From assembly GCF_900091575.1 (NCBI RefSeq), contig NZ_FMCR01000003.1, forward strand, positions 248,001 through 312,000: 64,000 bases of DNA, read 5' to 3'. Below the pieces are notes generated by a model. The model saw only the letters and a program-made list of their open reading frames with translations. It made no database searches and was not told the DNA's origin. The stretch's first letter is position 1; every line of letters begins with the position of its first letter. Positions 34,801 through 42,789 of this stretch are shown here, piece after piece. This stretch comes from Micromonospora saelicesensis. GTDB taxonomy: Bacteria; Actinomycetota; Actinomycetes; Mycobacteriales; Micromonosporaceae. The position numbers were made by a program, and so were the translations under genes.

Positions 34801-35001
34801 GCGACGATGGCCCCACTGGTCATCCTCACCCCGGCCGCCGGCCGGCCGACACCCCCGGCGGCGTTCGTGCTGCCCTGGGTGCCGATCGGCCTGACCGCGG
34901 TCGGTCTGCTGCTGGCGGCGCTCGCCTTCAGCGCGTTCATCGCCACCGGCATCCGTCAGCGGGTGGCGGCGGTGCAGCTGCGAATCGGGGGAGAACGATG
35001 A
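31816..35001 (+). CDS. FtsX-like ABC transporter permease 1
   Basis: 1061 residues from ATG 31816, preceded by AGGGGAGG (31802-31809). It has an N-terminal membrane segment (about 15-36), a large extracytoplasmic domain, membrane clusters around residues 300-420 and 440-490, a second large external domain (about 545-915) and a C-terminal helix bundle containing LGEFAVLHTLGATPRLMARALLAEQTFL, the FtsX coupling-helix region. This two-FtsX-domain layout matches large actinobacterial exporters. It is encoded with a second permease and two ATPases; substrate unknown. Confidence 0.9.
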   Translation: MKLVWRRAREARGLLVAAVIAALVAVALVTGLSDYNRRAVDAGQRALVAASPAEERGLLVSGSGGRDAAEFATRDKAVRAEFANGLGGVPVSVTAARYGTGRELTGDLGQIPRTADEPVFANLATLADLASHAELTSGAWPSPGANPVQVSLPERVAGALGLTVGERVPVRDRATERRGELVLAGTWRPRDPSDAYWLLAPGVGAGSAGSGTSYGPFTLDPADFVATFPGSVSASWLAQPDLGAVDTAALPAVRKALTEAVSAVPEAAQLGSSGQTVTKMPQLLDRIGRADLVGRSSLATPLLLILVLAGYALVLVAALLHEDRRPQTALLRARGAARRQLAGLAAREATLVVAPAAVLGPLIAGEALRYIRPGGSGDLYTAGGNTTLVWAAAAATAAGCLVAMVLPALRGAGTYVADMAARSRPNRAASVQRASVDLVLVALAVLAWVQLRRYASPLAGSGGQLGLDPLLVAAPTLGVLAGAVLALRVLPPLTRFAERFVDRRPWTATMFGMWQAGRRPHAGPVLLLALAVGGSTLAWSLISTGERSQVEQAGHTVGADLRVTERTGGAPPTRAGELAALPSVNRVLPAWRDEIRVGRENLPATVIGVDPASAPGVVRLADRLGDGSASEQYRRMVGARGEPAGVELPAGAREITGTIRTPVSNAARSLKVAVTLLVTTPDGLALRLPAANADSDGRATPFTARLPDLGGARLRLAGFEADGGLAAGNSYELQVDGLTVVKADGTKQPAELGGDWAVTALGQEPMPVRTTGAGFAAARTVDVIPGGQFAYQPPTRFAVVPGGDNKPIPVLMTPGVRNALSLRVGDTVDLTLSGATLPVHLVGELDAVPATTGEGVLLDLPAAVDAMIRSSGAVRPVPEWWVGAADANAAAQAVSALPGVTVLNREAAIEAAADDPYWRGSRTGMLAAALGAVLLALVGLMVDVWATARRRLGEFAVLHTLGATPRLMARALLAEQTFLAGIGVGVGLLLGTAVGATMAPLVILTPAAGRPTPPAAFVLPWVPIGLTAVGLLLAALAFSAFIATGIRQRVAAVQLRIGGER

Positions 35002-37706
35002 GCGTCGGGGCAGCCGTCCGGCGGGTCCGGGCGTACGGGGGGCAGTTCCTGCTGCTGGCGGTGCTGACCCTGGTGGTCACGCTGCTGATCAGTGGAGTGC
35101 CCCGGCTTGTCAACCGGCTCGCCGAACAGGGGCTGCGAGCACAACTCAACAGCGAGCCGGCCGCCCGCCGGGACATCTCGTACTCCACCAGCCTTGAGCC
35201 CGCGACGTCGCGGCGGACGGCGATGGGCGACGCCGCCGAACGGTTCGACGCCCTGGCCGCGGAGATGCCGCCGCCGGTGCGTTCGGCCGTGACCGAGCGG
35301 TGGTACAGCGTCGAGACCGCAGAGGCCCGCGTGGTCGGACCGGACCTCGCGGCCCGCAACCTGCTGGTCGACATGGGCCTGCGGGCCATGCCCGACATAC
35401 AGGGCGCGAGCACCCTCGTCGAGGGGGCGTGGCCGAGCGAGACCTACGTTCCCGACCGGCCGATCGAGGTGGCGCTCGACGTCGACGTGGCCCGCAAGCT
35501 CAACCTGCGCGCCGGCAGCCAACTGCGCATCGGCAAGACCGATGAGAAGGGCAGACTCATCGACGGTGTCCCGCTGGTGGTGACCGGGCTGTTCCGCCCC
35601 GTCGACCGCGCCAACGGCATCTGGGACGGGCTGCCACAGCTGCTGCGGATCATCGAACCGCAGGGCGATGGCCAGCCGTTCGTCATCGTCGGCGTCGTCG
35701 CGCAGTCGCCCCTCAACAAGCGGGCCGCCGAGGGCTGGCCGATCCAGTCCAACTGGCGGTACCGACTGGGCGTCGACCGGATCGACGCACGCGAGCTGGA
35801 CCAGATGATCGACGGCCTGCAGGTGATGCAGCGCAACCAGCCGCCGGGGCTCAGCCTGACCCAGGGCGTCGACGTTCCGTTGCGCGCGTTCGCCGCCCAG
35901 ATCGACGCCGTCCGGACCCTGCTCGCGGTGATCGCGGCCGGCGTCCTGGCCACCCTGGCGGGGCTCATCGTGCTCGCGGCCAGTCTCGCCATCAGACGAC
36001 GTCGCTCGGAGTTCGCGCTGCTGCGCGCCCGAGGGGGCGGGGCCACCGCCGGCGCCCGGCGCAGCCTCGCCGAGTCGGTGCTGGTGGTGCCGATCGCCGC
36101 CGTGCTGGGCTGGTGGCTGGGCACCTTGTTCCCCGGTGCCCCGGATCCAACCACCCCGTACGTCATCGGCGTGACCGTGCTGGTCACGCTGGCACTGCCG
36201 TTGGCGACACTGGCCGTACCGGCCGGCGGAGCGGGGCGCCGGGACCTGATCCGGGTGCGCCCGTCGGCCCGTCGGCTCACCGTCGAGGTCTCCCTGCTGC
36301 TCCTGGCGGGGCTCGCCGCGGTGCTGCTGCGTCGGCGTGGCCTGACCCTCGGGGAGGTGGACCCGCTGCTCGTGTCGGTGCCGGTGCTCCTCGCGATCGC
36401 GGCGGCGGTGCTGGCGCTGCGCGCGTACCCCTGGCCGTTGTTGCTGGTCAGCCGGCTGGCCGCGCGGACCCGGGGCAGCGTGGCGTTCCTCGGCACGGCC
36501 CGCGCCGGTCGCGCGGCGGTCGCCGCCCCGCTGGTCGTGGTGGTGCTGGCGATCGGCACCGCGGCGTTCTGCGCGGTCGTGGCCGCCGGCATCGACGCGA
36601 GCCGGGAACGGGCTGCCGCGCAGATCGTGCCCGCCGACGCGGTGATCCGCGGGGAGCGCTTCGCACCCGACACCATCGACGAGCTGGGCCGTCTGCCGGG
36701 GGTCCGGGCCGTCACCCGGGTGCTGTACGAGGACGATGAGCGGTTGGCGTCCGACGAGGTCGGCACCGACGCCTTCATCGGGCAGACGGACGTGCTGCTG
36801 GTCGACGGCTCGGGGTTGGACAAGGTGGCCCGCGATTCCCAGGTGGACCTGTCGATTCCGGCCGCGCTGCGCACCGCCGCGCCCGGCCCGGGGCCGCTGC
36901 CGGCGATCGTCTCACCGGCGGTCGCCGCCGACCTGGCCAAGGCCGGGCTGGACGACTCCGCCTTCATCTCGGTGCAGGGCCAGCGGTACGAGTTCCGGGT
37001 GGCCGGCACCGAGGACAGTTTCCCGATGCTGGCGGCGAACGCCAGCCGGTTCGTGATCCTGCCCTGGCAGGCCCTGCCGACGCGTACCACCACACCCGTG
37101 CCGACCAGCCTGCTGATCGCCGGGGACCCGCTGGACGCCGAGGCGCTGCGCGTCGCCGGCGACCAGGGGCAGGAGCGCTACCAGCGGGACGGCACTGTCA
37201 CCGGTCGGGAACGGATGATCGGAGTCACCGTCGACACCCGGGCGGACGTCCGCCGGGATCTCGGCGAGGGCGGGGCGAACGGGGTGCTGGCCTTCGGGTT
37301 CGTCGCCGGTGCCGCCGGCGGCACCGTACTCGGGCTGTTGGCCATCGCGTTCACCGTGCTGGCCGGCGCGCGCGCCCGGGGCCAGGTGCTGTCCCGGCTG
37401 CGCACCCTCGGCCTGTCCCGCCGGCAGTGGCGAGGGCTGCTGCTGGTCGAGTTGACCCCGCTGGTCGCGGTGTCGGTGCTGACCGGCGCGCTGGTCGGTG
37501 CGGTACTGCCCCTGCTGCTCAACCCGGTGCTCGGCCTGTCCGCGTTCACCAGTGGTGTGCCCGTCCGGGTGGCTTTCGAGCCCAGCCTGGTCGCCGCGGT
37601 GCTCGCGCTCGGGGCGGTCGCCCTCGGCTTCGCGGTCGCCGTCGAGGCCCTGAACAACCGCCGGTTGCGCCTCGGAGAGGTGCTTCGGCTCGGAGAGGAG
37701 AGCTGA
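34998..37706 (+). CDS. FtsX-like ABC transporter permease 2
   Basis: 902 residues from ATG 34998, overlapping permease 1 by 4 bp, with GGGGGAG upstream. It has an N-terminal segment (FLLLAVLTLVVTLLISGVP), a first external domain (about 35-310), several membrane helices with RRRSEFALLRARGGG (an FtsX coupling motif), a middle membrane group, a second external domain and a C-terminal group with LSRLRTLGLSRRQWRGLLLVELTPL. It should pair with permease 1 as a heterodimer. Confidence 0.9.
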   Translation: MSVGAAVRRVRAYGGQFLLLAVLTLVVTLLISGVPRLVNRLAEQGLRAQLNSEPAARRDISYSTSLEPATSRRTAMGDAAERFDALAAEMPPPVRSAVTERWYSVETAEARVVGPDLAARNLLVDMGLRAMPDIQGASTLVEGAWPSETYVPDRPIEVALDVDVARKLNLRAGSQLRIGKTDEKGRLIDGVPLVVTGLFRPVDRANGIWDGLPQLLRIIEPQGDGQPFVIVGVVAQSPLNKRAAEGWPIQSNWRYRLGVDRIDARELDQMIDGLQVMQRNQPPGLSLTQGVDVPLRAFAAQIDAVRTLLAVIAAGVLATLAGLIVLAASLAIRRRRSEFALLRARGGGATAGARRSLAESVLVVPIAAVLGWWLGTLFPGAPDPTTPYVIGVTVLVTLALPLATLAVPAGGAGRRDLIRVRPSARRLTVEVSLLLLAGLAAVLLRRRGLTLGEVDPLLVSVPVLLAIAAAVLALRAYPWPLLLVSRLAARTRGSVAFLGTARAGRAAVAAPLVVVVLAIGTAAFCAVVAAGIDASRERAAAQIVPADAVIRGERFAPDTIDELGRLPGVRAVTRVLYEDDERLASDEVGTDAFIGQTDVLLVDGSGLDKVARDSQVDLSIPAALRTAAPGPGPLPAIVSPAVAADLAKAGLDDSAFISVQGQRYEFRVAGTEDSFPMLAANASRFVILPWQALPTRTTTPVPTSLLIAGDPLDAEALRVAGDQGQERYQRDGTVTGRERMIGVTVDTRADVRRDLGEGGANGVLAFGFVAGAAGGTVLGLLAIAFTVLAGARARGQVLSRLRTLGLSRRQWRGLLLVELTPLVAVSVLTGALVGAVLPLLLNPVLGLSAFTSGVPVRVAFEPSLVAAVLALGAVALGFAVAVEALNNRRLRLGEVLRLGEES

Positions 37707-37707
37707 G

Positions 37708-38703
37708 ATGACCGCTACCGCCCAGACTCCACTGGTGCCTGACCTGGCCGCCCTGCAACAGCGGGCAGCGCTTCGCGCCGCCGAGCGGGCCGGCGGACAG
37801 GACCGCCTACGCGGGCACATCGTCTGCGACGGCCTGGTGCGCATCTTCAAGACCGAGGGGGTGGAGGTGGTCGCCCTGCAGGGGCTCGACCTGGTCATCG
37901 ACCGGGGTGAGCTGGTGGCGATCGTCGGTGCCTCCGGTTCGGGCAAGTCGACCCTGCTCAACATCCTCTCCGGCCTGGACACCCCGACCGCCGGTATCGC
38001 CCGGGTGGCCGACTACGACCTGCTCTCGCTCTCCGCGAAGCGACGGCTGAGCTACCGCCGGCAGCTGGTCGGGTTCGTCTGGCAGCAGACCGGCCGCAAC
38101 CTGCTGCCGTACCTCAGCGCGCTGGAGAACGTCGAGCTGCCGATGCAGTTGGCCGGCAAGCGCAGCCGCAGGGCCCGCCGGGAGCGGGCCCGGGAACTGC
38201 TCGACCTGGTCGGTGTGGGCTACTGCGCCGACCGGCGGCCCGGGCAGCTCAGCGGTGGCGAACAACAGCGGGTCGCGGTGGCGGTGGCGGTGGCCAACGA
38301 CCCGGAGGTTCTCTTCGCCGACGAGCCGACCGGTGAGCTGGACGAGGCGACCGGCGCGGAGGTCTTCGCGGCGCTGCGCACCATCAACGCGGAACTGGGC
38401 GTGACCATCGTGGTCGTCACCCACGACCACGCCGTGGCCACACAGGTCCGCCGGACCGTCGCGATCCGCGACGGCCGGACCGCCTCCGAGGTACGCCGGA
38501 CCGCGCGAACCGACGCGGACGGCAACACCGAGCTGGTCAGCGAGGAGTACGCGGTGCTGGACCGCAACGGCCGGATGCAGCTGCCCGCCGCGTTCGTCGA
38601 CGCGCTCTCGCTGAAGGAGCGGGTCCGGCTCGACCTGGAGCCGGACCATGTGCAGGTACGGCCCGGCAACCGGGCCTCGGACGAGCGGGGGGCGCGGGCA
38701 TGA
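37708..38703 (+). CDS. ABC transporter ATPase with C-terminal AbrB-like extension
   Basis: 331 residues from ATG 37708. LolD/MacB-type ATPase: Walker A GASGSGKST, Q-loop VWQQTGRNL, signature LSGGEQQR, Walker B VLFADEPTGELDEATG and the switch His in VVTHDHA. Beyond the normal end (about residue 260) is a tail in which residues 279-321 read EEYAVLDRNGRMQLPAAF followed by ALSLKERVRLDLE and HVQVRPG. That pattern (D-x-x-G-R-x-x-L-P then L-x-V-x-x-E-x) is that of SpoVT/AbrB or MraZ swapped-hairpin domains. Its role is unknown. Confidence 0.9.
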   Translation: MTATAQTPLVPDLAALQQRAALRAAERAGGQDRLRGHIVCDGLVRIFKTEGVEVVALQGLDLVIDRGELVAIVGASGSGKSTLLNILSGLDTPTAGIARVADYDLLSLSAKRRLSYRRQLVGFVWQQTGRNLLPYLSALENVELPMQLAGKRSRRARRERARELLDLVGVGYCADRRPGQLSGGEQQRVAVAVAVANDPEVLFADEPTGELDEATGAEVFAALRTINAELGVTIVVVTHDHAVATQVRRTVAIRDGRTASEVRRTARTDADGNTELVSEEYAVLDRNGRMQLPAAFVDALSLKERVRLDLEPDHVQVRPGNRASDERGARA

Positions 38704-39440
38704 GCCGGCAGAACATGGTGGTGACCGGCGCGGCCGGTGTCGGCGGTGCGCCCTCGGCGCACCCCGACGAGGTGGTCCGGGTCAGTGGGGTCAGCCGGAC
38801 CTTCGGCCGTGGTGAGCACGCCGTGTACGCGGTGCGGGACGTGTCGTTCACCGCCAACCGGGGCGAGTTGGTCGCCATCCGAGGTCGGTCCGGGGCCGGC
38901 AAGACCACGCTGCTGAACCTGATCGGTGGGCTGGACCGGCCGGACAGCGGTCAGGTGGTGGTGGCCGGGCACGAGGTCACCTCGGCCGGGGAGGCGGAGC
39001 TGCTGCGGCTGCGCCGAGGCACCGTCGGGTTCGTGTTCCAGACCTTCGGGCTGGTGCCGATCCTCTCCGCCGCCGAGAACGTGGGCGTGCCGTTGCGGCT
39101 GGCCCAGGTGCCGGCCGCGGAGCGGGAGGAGCGCGTCGCGGTGCTGCTGGAACTGGTCGGCCTGGGCGGGCACGCCGCGCAGCGCCCGTACGAACTCTCC
39201 GGTGGCCAGCAGCAGCGGGTCGCGGTGGCCCGGGCGTTGGCCAACGAGCCGGACCTGCTCATCGCCGACGAGCCAACCGGTCAGCTCGACTCGGAGACCG
39301 GCCGGTCCATCATGGACCTGCTGCGCGCGGTGGTGCACGCCCGCGGCATGACGGCCCTGGTGGCCACGCACGACCCGGCCCTGATCGACCTCGCCGACCG
39401 GGTGCTCGTCCTGCGCGACGGCCGCCTGGTCGACGGCTGA
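38700..39440 (+). CDS. ABC transporter ATPase (LolD/MacB type)
   Basis: 246 residues from ATG 38700, overlapping the previous gene by 4 bp. Walker [11 protein letters not shown]-loop VFQTFGL, signature LSGGQQQR, Walker [17 protein letters not shown] and switch His ALVATHD are all present, and there is no C-terminal extension. With the larger ATPase it may form a heterodimer that powers the two FtsX-type permeases. It is the last gene of the operon. Confidence 0.92.
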   Translation: MSRQNMVVTGAAGVGGAPSAHPDEVVRVSGVSRTFGRGEHAVYAVRDVSFTANRGELVAIRGRSGAGKTTLLNLIGGLDRPDSGQVVVAGHEVTSAGEAELLRLRRGTVGFVFQTFGLVPILSAAENVGVPLRLAQVPAAEREERVAVLLELVGLGGHAAQRPYELSGGQQQRVAVARALANEPDLLIADEPTGQLDSETGRSIMDLLRAVVHARGMTALVATHDPALIDLADRVLVLRDGRLVDG

Positions 39441-39529
39441 CCCATCGAACTGCTGCCCGACGCTGTCCCACGCCTCCCGTGCGGAGGTTGGGCGGCGGGT
39501 GGCTGAGCGGCGGATGGTGGTCCGCGTTC

Positions 39530-39595
39530 GCTGTGGAGCTGATGTCGTCAACGAACTGCCGGACGGTGACTCGTCCACGACATCAGCTCCACAGC
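39530..39595. repeat. Perfect 19-bp inverted repeat
   Basis: GCTGTGGAGCTGATGTCGT (39530-39548) and its exact complement (39577-39595) flank 28 bases, within which GGACG/CGTCC can pair further. It lies between the convergent ABC operon and a small membrane protein gene. The sequence differs from the GATC-bounded family, so it is a second type of intergenic element. It may work as a bidirectional terminator. Confidence 0.8.
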
Positions 39596-39625
39596 CCTCG
39601 TACGGCGGTGGGGCGGGGGAGTTCC

Positions 39626-40129
39626 CTACTGCCTCTGGCCATGGCCGGGCCGGTCGTTTCTGGGTTGGGCGGTGCGCTGCTGGCCGTCAGGAAGGGACCC
39701 AGCGAGCGGGATCAGCAGGTAGCCCAGCAGGGCGAGGAGAAGACCGGCGCCCGGCCCGCTCGAGATCAACTCGTGTTTGGCGTAGGGGTCCTCGGCTTCG
39801 AAATACCAGTACGCCCCGGTGAGGCTGCCGCAGGCGAGCACGTTGGAGATGAGCATTCCCAGGCTGGCCTGCCGCCAGACCCAGCGGGCCGGGCCGGTGT
39901 TGGCGAGCGACAGCACCGCGAACACGGCGGCGGTCACCGCGAACGGGAGCGCCCAGCCGAGCACCCTCGAACCCGCGGTGGTTTCCGTCCGGTCCAGGTA
40001 GACGCTGCGCCAGGCGGGCAGCCAGAACGCGACGACGACCAGGAGAACGCCGACCGCCAACAGCGCCGAGCCGGTCCGCCGCCATGGCGGGCGCGACGGT
40101 GCGGCGCCGGGCATCGTCGGCCTGCTCAT
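39626..40129 (-). CDS. Small four-helix membrane protein
   Basis: 167 residues. Hydrophobic segments lie near residues 20-40, 57-77, 88-106 and 125-147, with an external acidic patch YFEAEDPYAKHELISSGPG before the last. The C-terminus is hydrophilic (DGQQRTAQPRNDRPGHGQRQ). The N-terminus is Pro-rich. I do not recognise the family. Confidence 0.72.
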   Translation of the reverse strand: MSRPTMPGAAPSRPPWRRTGSALLAVGVLLVVVAFWLPAWRSVYLDRTETTAGSRVLGWALPFAVTAAVFAVLSLANTGPARWVWRQASLGMLISNVLACGSLTGAYWYFEAEDPYAKHELISSGPGAGLLLALLGYLLIPLAGSLPDGQQRTAQPRNDRPGHGQRQ

Positions 40130-40193
40130 GGCAGCGAACGTAACCCGGTCGGGGCGACTCCCACTGCCCCGCCAGGCGAAACGCGACGCCGGG

Positions 40194-40646
40194 TCAGAGC
40201 GCGAGCTTCATGCCCTCGTGGCTGGCCACGAAGCCGAGGCCCAGGTAGAAGCGGTGCGCGTCCTCGCGGGTCTTGTCGGTGGTGAGCTGCACCAGCGCGC
40301 AGCCACGCTGCCGGGCCTGGTCGACCGCCCAGGTCATCAGGTCCCGGCCCAGCCCCTGGCCACGCCGGTCGGAGCGGACCCGGACCGACTCGATCAGCGA
40401 GCGCTCGCTGCCGTGCCGGCCCAGGCCCGGGATGTAGGTGATCTGCAGGCAGCCGACCAGTTCGCCGGCCTGCTCGGCCACGATCAGCTGGTTGCGCGGG
40501 TCCGCGTCGATGGCCGCGAACGCCCTCTCGTACGCCTCGTCGACCTCGGTGAAGTCGCGGGCCTTGCCCAGGACGTCGTCGGCGAGCAGGGCGATGACGG
40601 CGGGCAGGTCAGCCCGGACCGCCTCCCGGTAGATCACGTCGCTCAT
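40194..40646 (-). CDS. GNAT family N-acetyltransferase
   Basis: 150 residues from ATG 40646; an upstream in-frame start would overlap the opposite gene's promoter. GNAT motifs: YREAVRADLPAVIALLADD, GELVGCLQITYIPGL, IESVRVRSDRRGQGLGRDLMTWAV as the acetyl-CoA loop and VQLTTDKTREDAHRFYLGLGF. It is the PhnO/aminoalkylphosphonate or ArgA-like small GNAT type; the substrate is unknown. CAGGAT seven bases before the ATG may be its -10. Confidence 0.9.
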   Translation of the reverse strand: MSDVIYREAVRADLPAVIALLADDVLGKARDFTEVDEAYERAFAAIDADPRNQLIVAEQAGELVGCLQITYIPGLGRHGSERSLIESVRVRSDRRGQGLGRDLMTWAVDQARQRGCALVQLTTDKTREDAHRFYLGLGFVASHEGMKLAL

Positions 40647-40720
40647 GCTGGCGATCCTGGCACAGCGAAACTGGCGAATGGGTCTGTGCCGGTTGCGGGC
40701 AACGGGCAGCATGGGGCGGC

Positions 40721-41233
40721 ATGGAGCTAGTGCTGCTGCCGTTCCGCTGGATATACCGGGCGTTGGTGTGGTTCGCGAACTCGCCCCGCACGCTGATCAC
40801 CTCGTACCTGTTGATGATCGTGGTGGCCGGGGTCATCTACGGGGAGGTCGAGCAGCGCAGCCCGGCCGACGCCGTCTGGTGGGCCGTGGTGACCGCCTCC
40901 ACCGTCGGGTACGGCGACATCTCGCCGACCACCTGGGCGGGCCGCACACTGGCCGCGCTGCTCATCTCGACCATGGTGCTGCTGGTCATCCCGCTGATCA
41001 CCGCGCACTTCGCGAGCCGGCTCATCGTCGACGACGACGCCTTCGAGCATGAGGAGCAGGAGCAGCTCAAGGCCGACGTGCGCCGGATGCGGGCGCTGCT
41101 GGAGGAGTTGGCCACCCGGCAGGGGATCGATCTGCCCCCACTGCCGCCGACCCCGCCCGTCAGCGGGCCGGGCAGCGCTGCCCCTCCGGTGGCACGGCCA
41201 GGTCGATCAGGTAGGCGTCGACCGCGTCGGTGA
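40721..41233 (+). CDS. Two-helix potassium channel
   Basis: 170 residues from ATG 40721. Helix one (TLITSYLLMIVVAGVIYGEV), pore helix DAVWWAVVTA, selectivity filter STVGYGD and helix two (TLAALLISTMVLLVIPLITAHFA) form one KcsA-type subunit, which should assemble as a tetramer. The cytoplasmic tail is coiled-coil-like (EEQEQLKADVRRMRALLEELA) and then Pro/Arg-rich. The tail's coding sequence overlaps the convergent hydrolase gene by 74 bp. Confidence 0.93.
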   Translation: MELVLLPFRWIYRALVWFANSPRTLITSYLLMIVVAGVIYGEVEQRSPADAVWWAVVTASTVGYGDISPTTWAGRTLAALLISTMVLLVIPLITAHFASRLIVDDDAFEHEEQEQLKADVRRMRALLEELATRQGIDLPPLPPTPPVSGPGSAAPPVARPGRSGRRRPRR

Positions 41234-42758
41234 TGCAGGACGTCTGCGGGTAGGCGGTGTGCCCCTCGCCCTCCCAGGTCAGCACCCGACCGACGCCCAG
41301 CATCGACGCGAGCCGTGGGGTCTGCTCGTACGGCGTCGCCGGGTCGCCGGTGGTGCCGACCACCACGATCGGCGGCGCGCCGTTCGCCTTCCCGGTCGGG
41401 TACGGGTCACGCCCGCCCGGCCACTCGACGCAGCTCAGCATGCCGACCGCCAACGCCGGCCCGAACAGCGGGTATTTCCCGCGCCACTCGGACTGCAACT
41501 GCCGGATCTGCGCCCGGCTCGGCTTCTCCGTCTCGTCGGCGCAGTTGATGGCCAGGTTGGCGTCGAACAGGTTCGAGTAGTGCCCGTCGTCCGCCCGGCC
41601 GGCGTACGCGTCGGCGAGCCGGAACACGTCCTTCGGGTCGCCCTCGGCGAGCTTGTCGATCGCCTGGGCCAGCTCCTGCCAGCCGGATTCGGTGTAGAGC
41701 GACGAGATGACGGCGTAGAACACCCAGCCGGCGGTGGCCTCCCGCCCGTCGGCGCCGCGTACCGGGGAGACCTTGGCCTTGTCGATGGCCGAGGTGACCG
41801 CGGCGCGGGCGTCCGGGGCGATCGGGCAGCGGCCGGCGTTCGCCGCGCACCAGCGGGTGAAGTTGGTGAAGGCCCGCTCGAAGCCACGGGCCTGGCTCTC
41901 CGAGCCCTCGACCAGCCGCTGCTGTGGGTCGACTGCGCCGTCGAGCACCAGCGCCCGCACCCGCTGCGGGTAGAGCTGGGCGTACGTGGCACCGAGCAGG
42001 GTGCCGTACGAGTAGCCCAGGTAGGTGAGCTTGTCGTCGCCCACTGCGGCGCGTACCGCGTCCATGTCGCGGGCGGCCTGCTCGGTGCCGTACAACGGCA
42101 ACTGGTCGCCGTAGCGGTCGCCGCAGCCGCGCCCGATCCGCTGGCTCAGGCCGACGAAGCCGTCGAATGCCGACTGGCTCGCCGGGTCCGGGTCGAAACC
42201 GAAGCTGGCGTCCAGGTCGGCGTCGGAGATGCACTTCACCGGGCTGGACCGGGAGACCCCACGCGGGTCGAAGCCGACGATGTCGAACCGCTCGGTGATC
42301 GAGGCGGGCAGCCCGCCGAACTGGGGGCCGAACGAGAGGTAGACGGCGGTGTCGACACCGGAACCGCCCGGGCCGCCCGGGTTGATCACCAACGAGCCCA
42401 CCCGGTCGCGCTGCTTGGTGGACCGGGCACGCAGCAGGGCGATCTCGAAGGTCTGCCCGGCGCCCGGGCCGGCGCTCGCCCCGCCGCCGGTGCCCCAGTC
42501 ACGGGGCACCGCGATCCGGGTGCACTCGTAGCGCATGTTCGGTGCGCTCCGCCCGACCAACTCGTCGGGCACCTCCGGGCAGGGCCGCCAGTTCGGTGCG
42601 CTGCCGGTCGGGGCGGCCGCGCCCTCCACCTCGGTGCGCGGCGCGAACGCCGGCAGCGTGCAACCGGCGGTGAGCAGCGCGGCGACGACGAAGGCGGCCA
42701 GAGTGCGACGGACCCGGCGGCTGGACGCCATCCGAGGCTGGTCGGCGGTGCGGGTCAC
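41160..42758 (-). CDS. Secreted lipoprotein alpha/beta-hydrolase (TAP-like tripeptidyl aminopeptidase family)
   Basis: 532 residues from GTG 42758, with GGAGG at the right distance upstream. Lipobox LTAGC (Cys33) follows a signal peptide. The hydrolase core has NPGGPGGSG (oxyanion region), GFDPRGVSRSS, and GYSYGT with catalytic Ser250. The C-terminal TAP-like domain has VVGTTGDPATPYEQ (catalytic Asp) and WEGEGHTAY (catalytic His). Cys pairs imply disulfides outside the cell. Relatives release N-terminal tripeptides from proteins. Its 3' end overlaps the potassium-channel gene. Confidence 0.93.
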   Translation of the reverse strand: MTRTADQPRMASSRRVRRTLAAFVVAALLTAGCTLPAFAPRTEVEGAAAPTGSAPNWRPCPEVPDELVGRSAPNMRYECTRIAVPRDWGTGGGASAGPGAGQTFEIALLRARSTKQRDRVGSLVINPGGPGGSGVDTAVYLSFGPQFGGLPASITERFDIVGFDPRGVSRSSPVKCISDADLDASFGFDPDPASQSAFDGFVGLSQRIGRGCGDRYGDQLPLYGTEQAARDMDAVRAAVGDDKLTYLGYSYGTLLGATYAQLYPQRVRALVLDGAVDPQQRLVEGSESQARGFERAFTNFTRWCAANAGRCPIAPDARAAVTSAIDKAKVSPVRGADGREATAGWVFYAVISSLYTESGWQELAQAIDKLAEGDPKDVFRLADAYAGRADDGHYSNLFDANLAINCADETEKPSRAQIRQLQSEWRGKYPLFGPALAVGMLSCVEWPGGRDPYPTGKANGAPPIVVVGTTGDPATPYEQTPRLASMLGVGRVLTWEGEGHTAYPQTSCITDAVDAYLIDLAVPPEGQRCPAR

Positions 42759-42789
42759 GTGGTCCTCCGGAATCGGGTCGACGGCCAGG

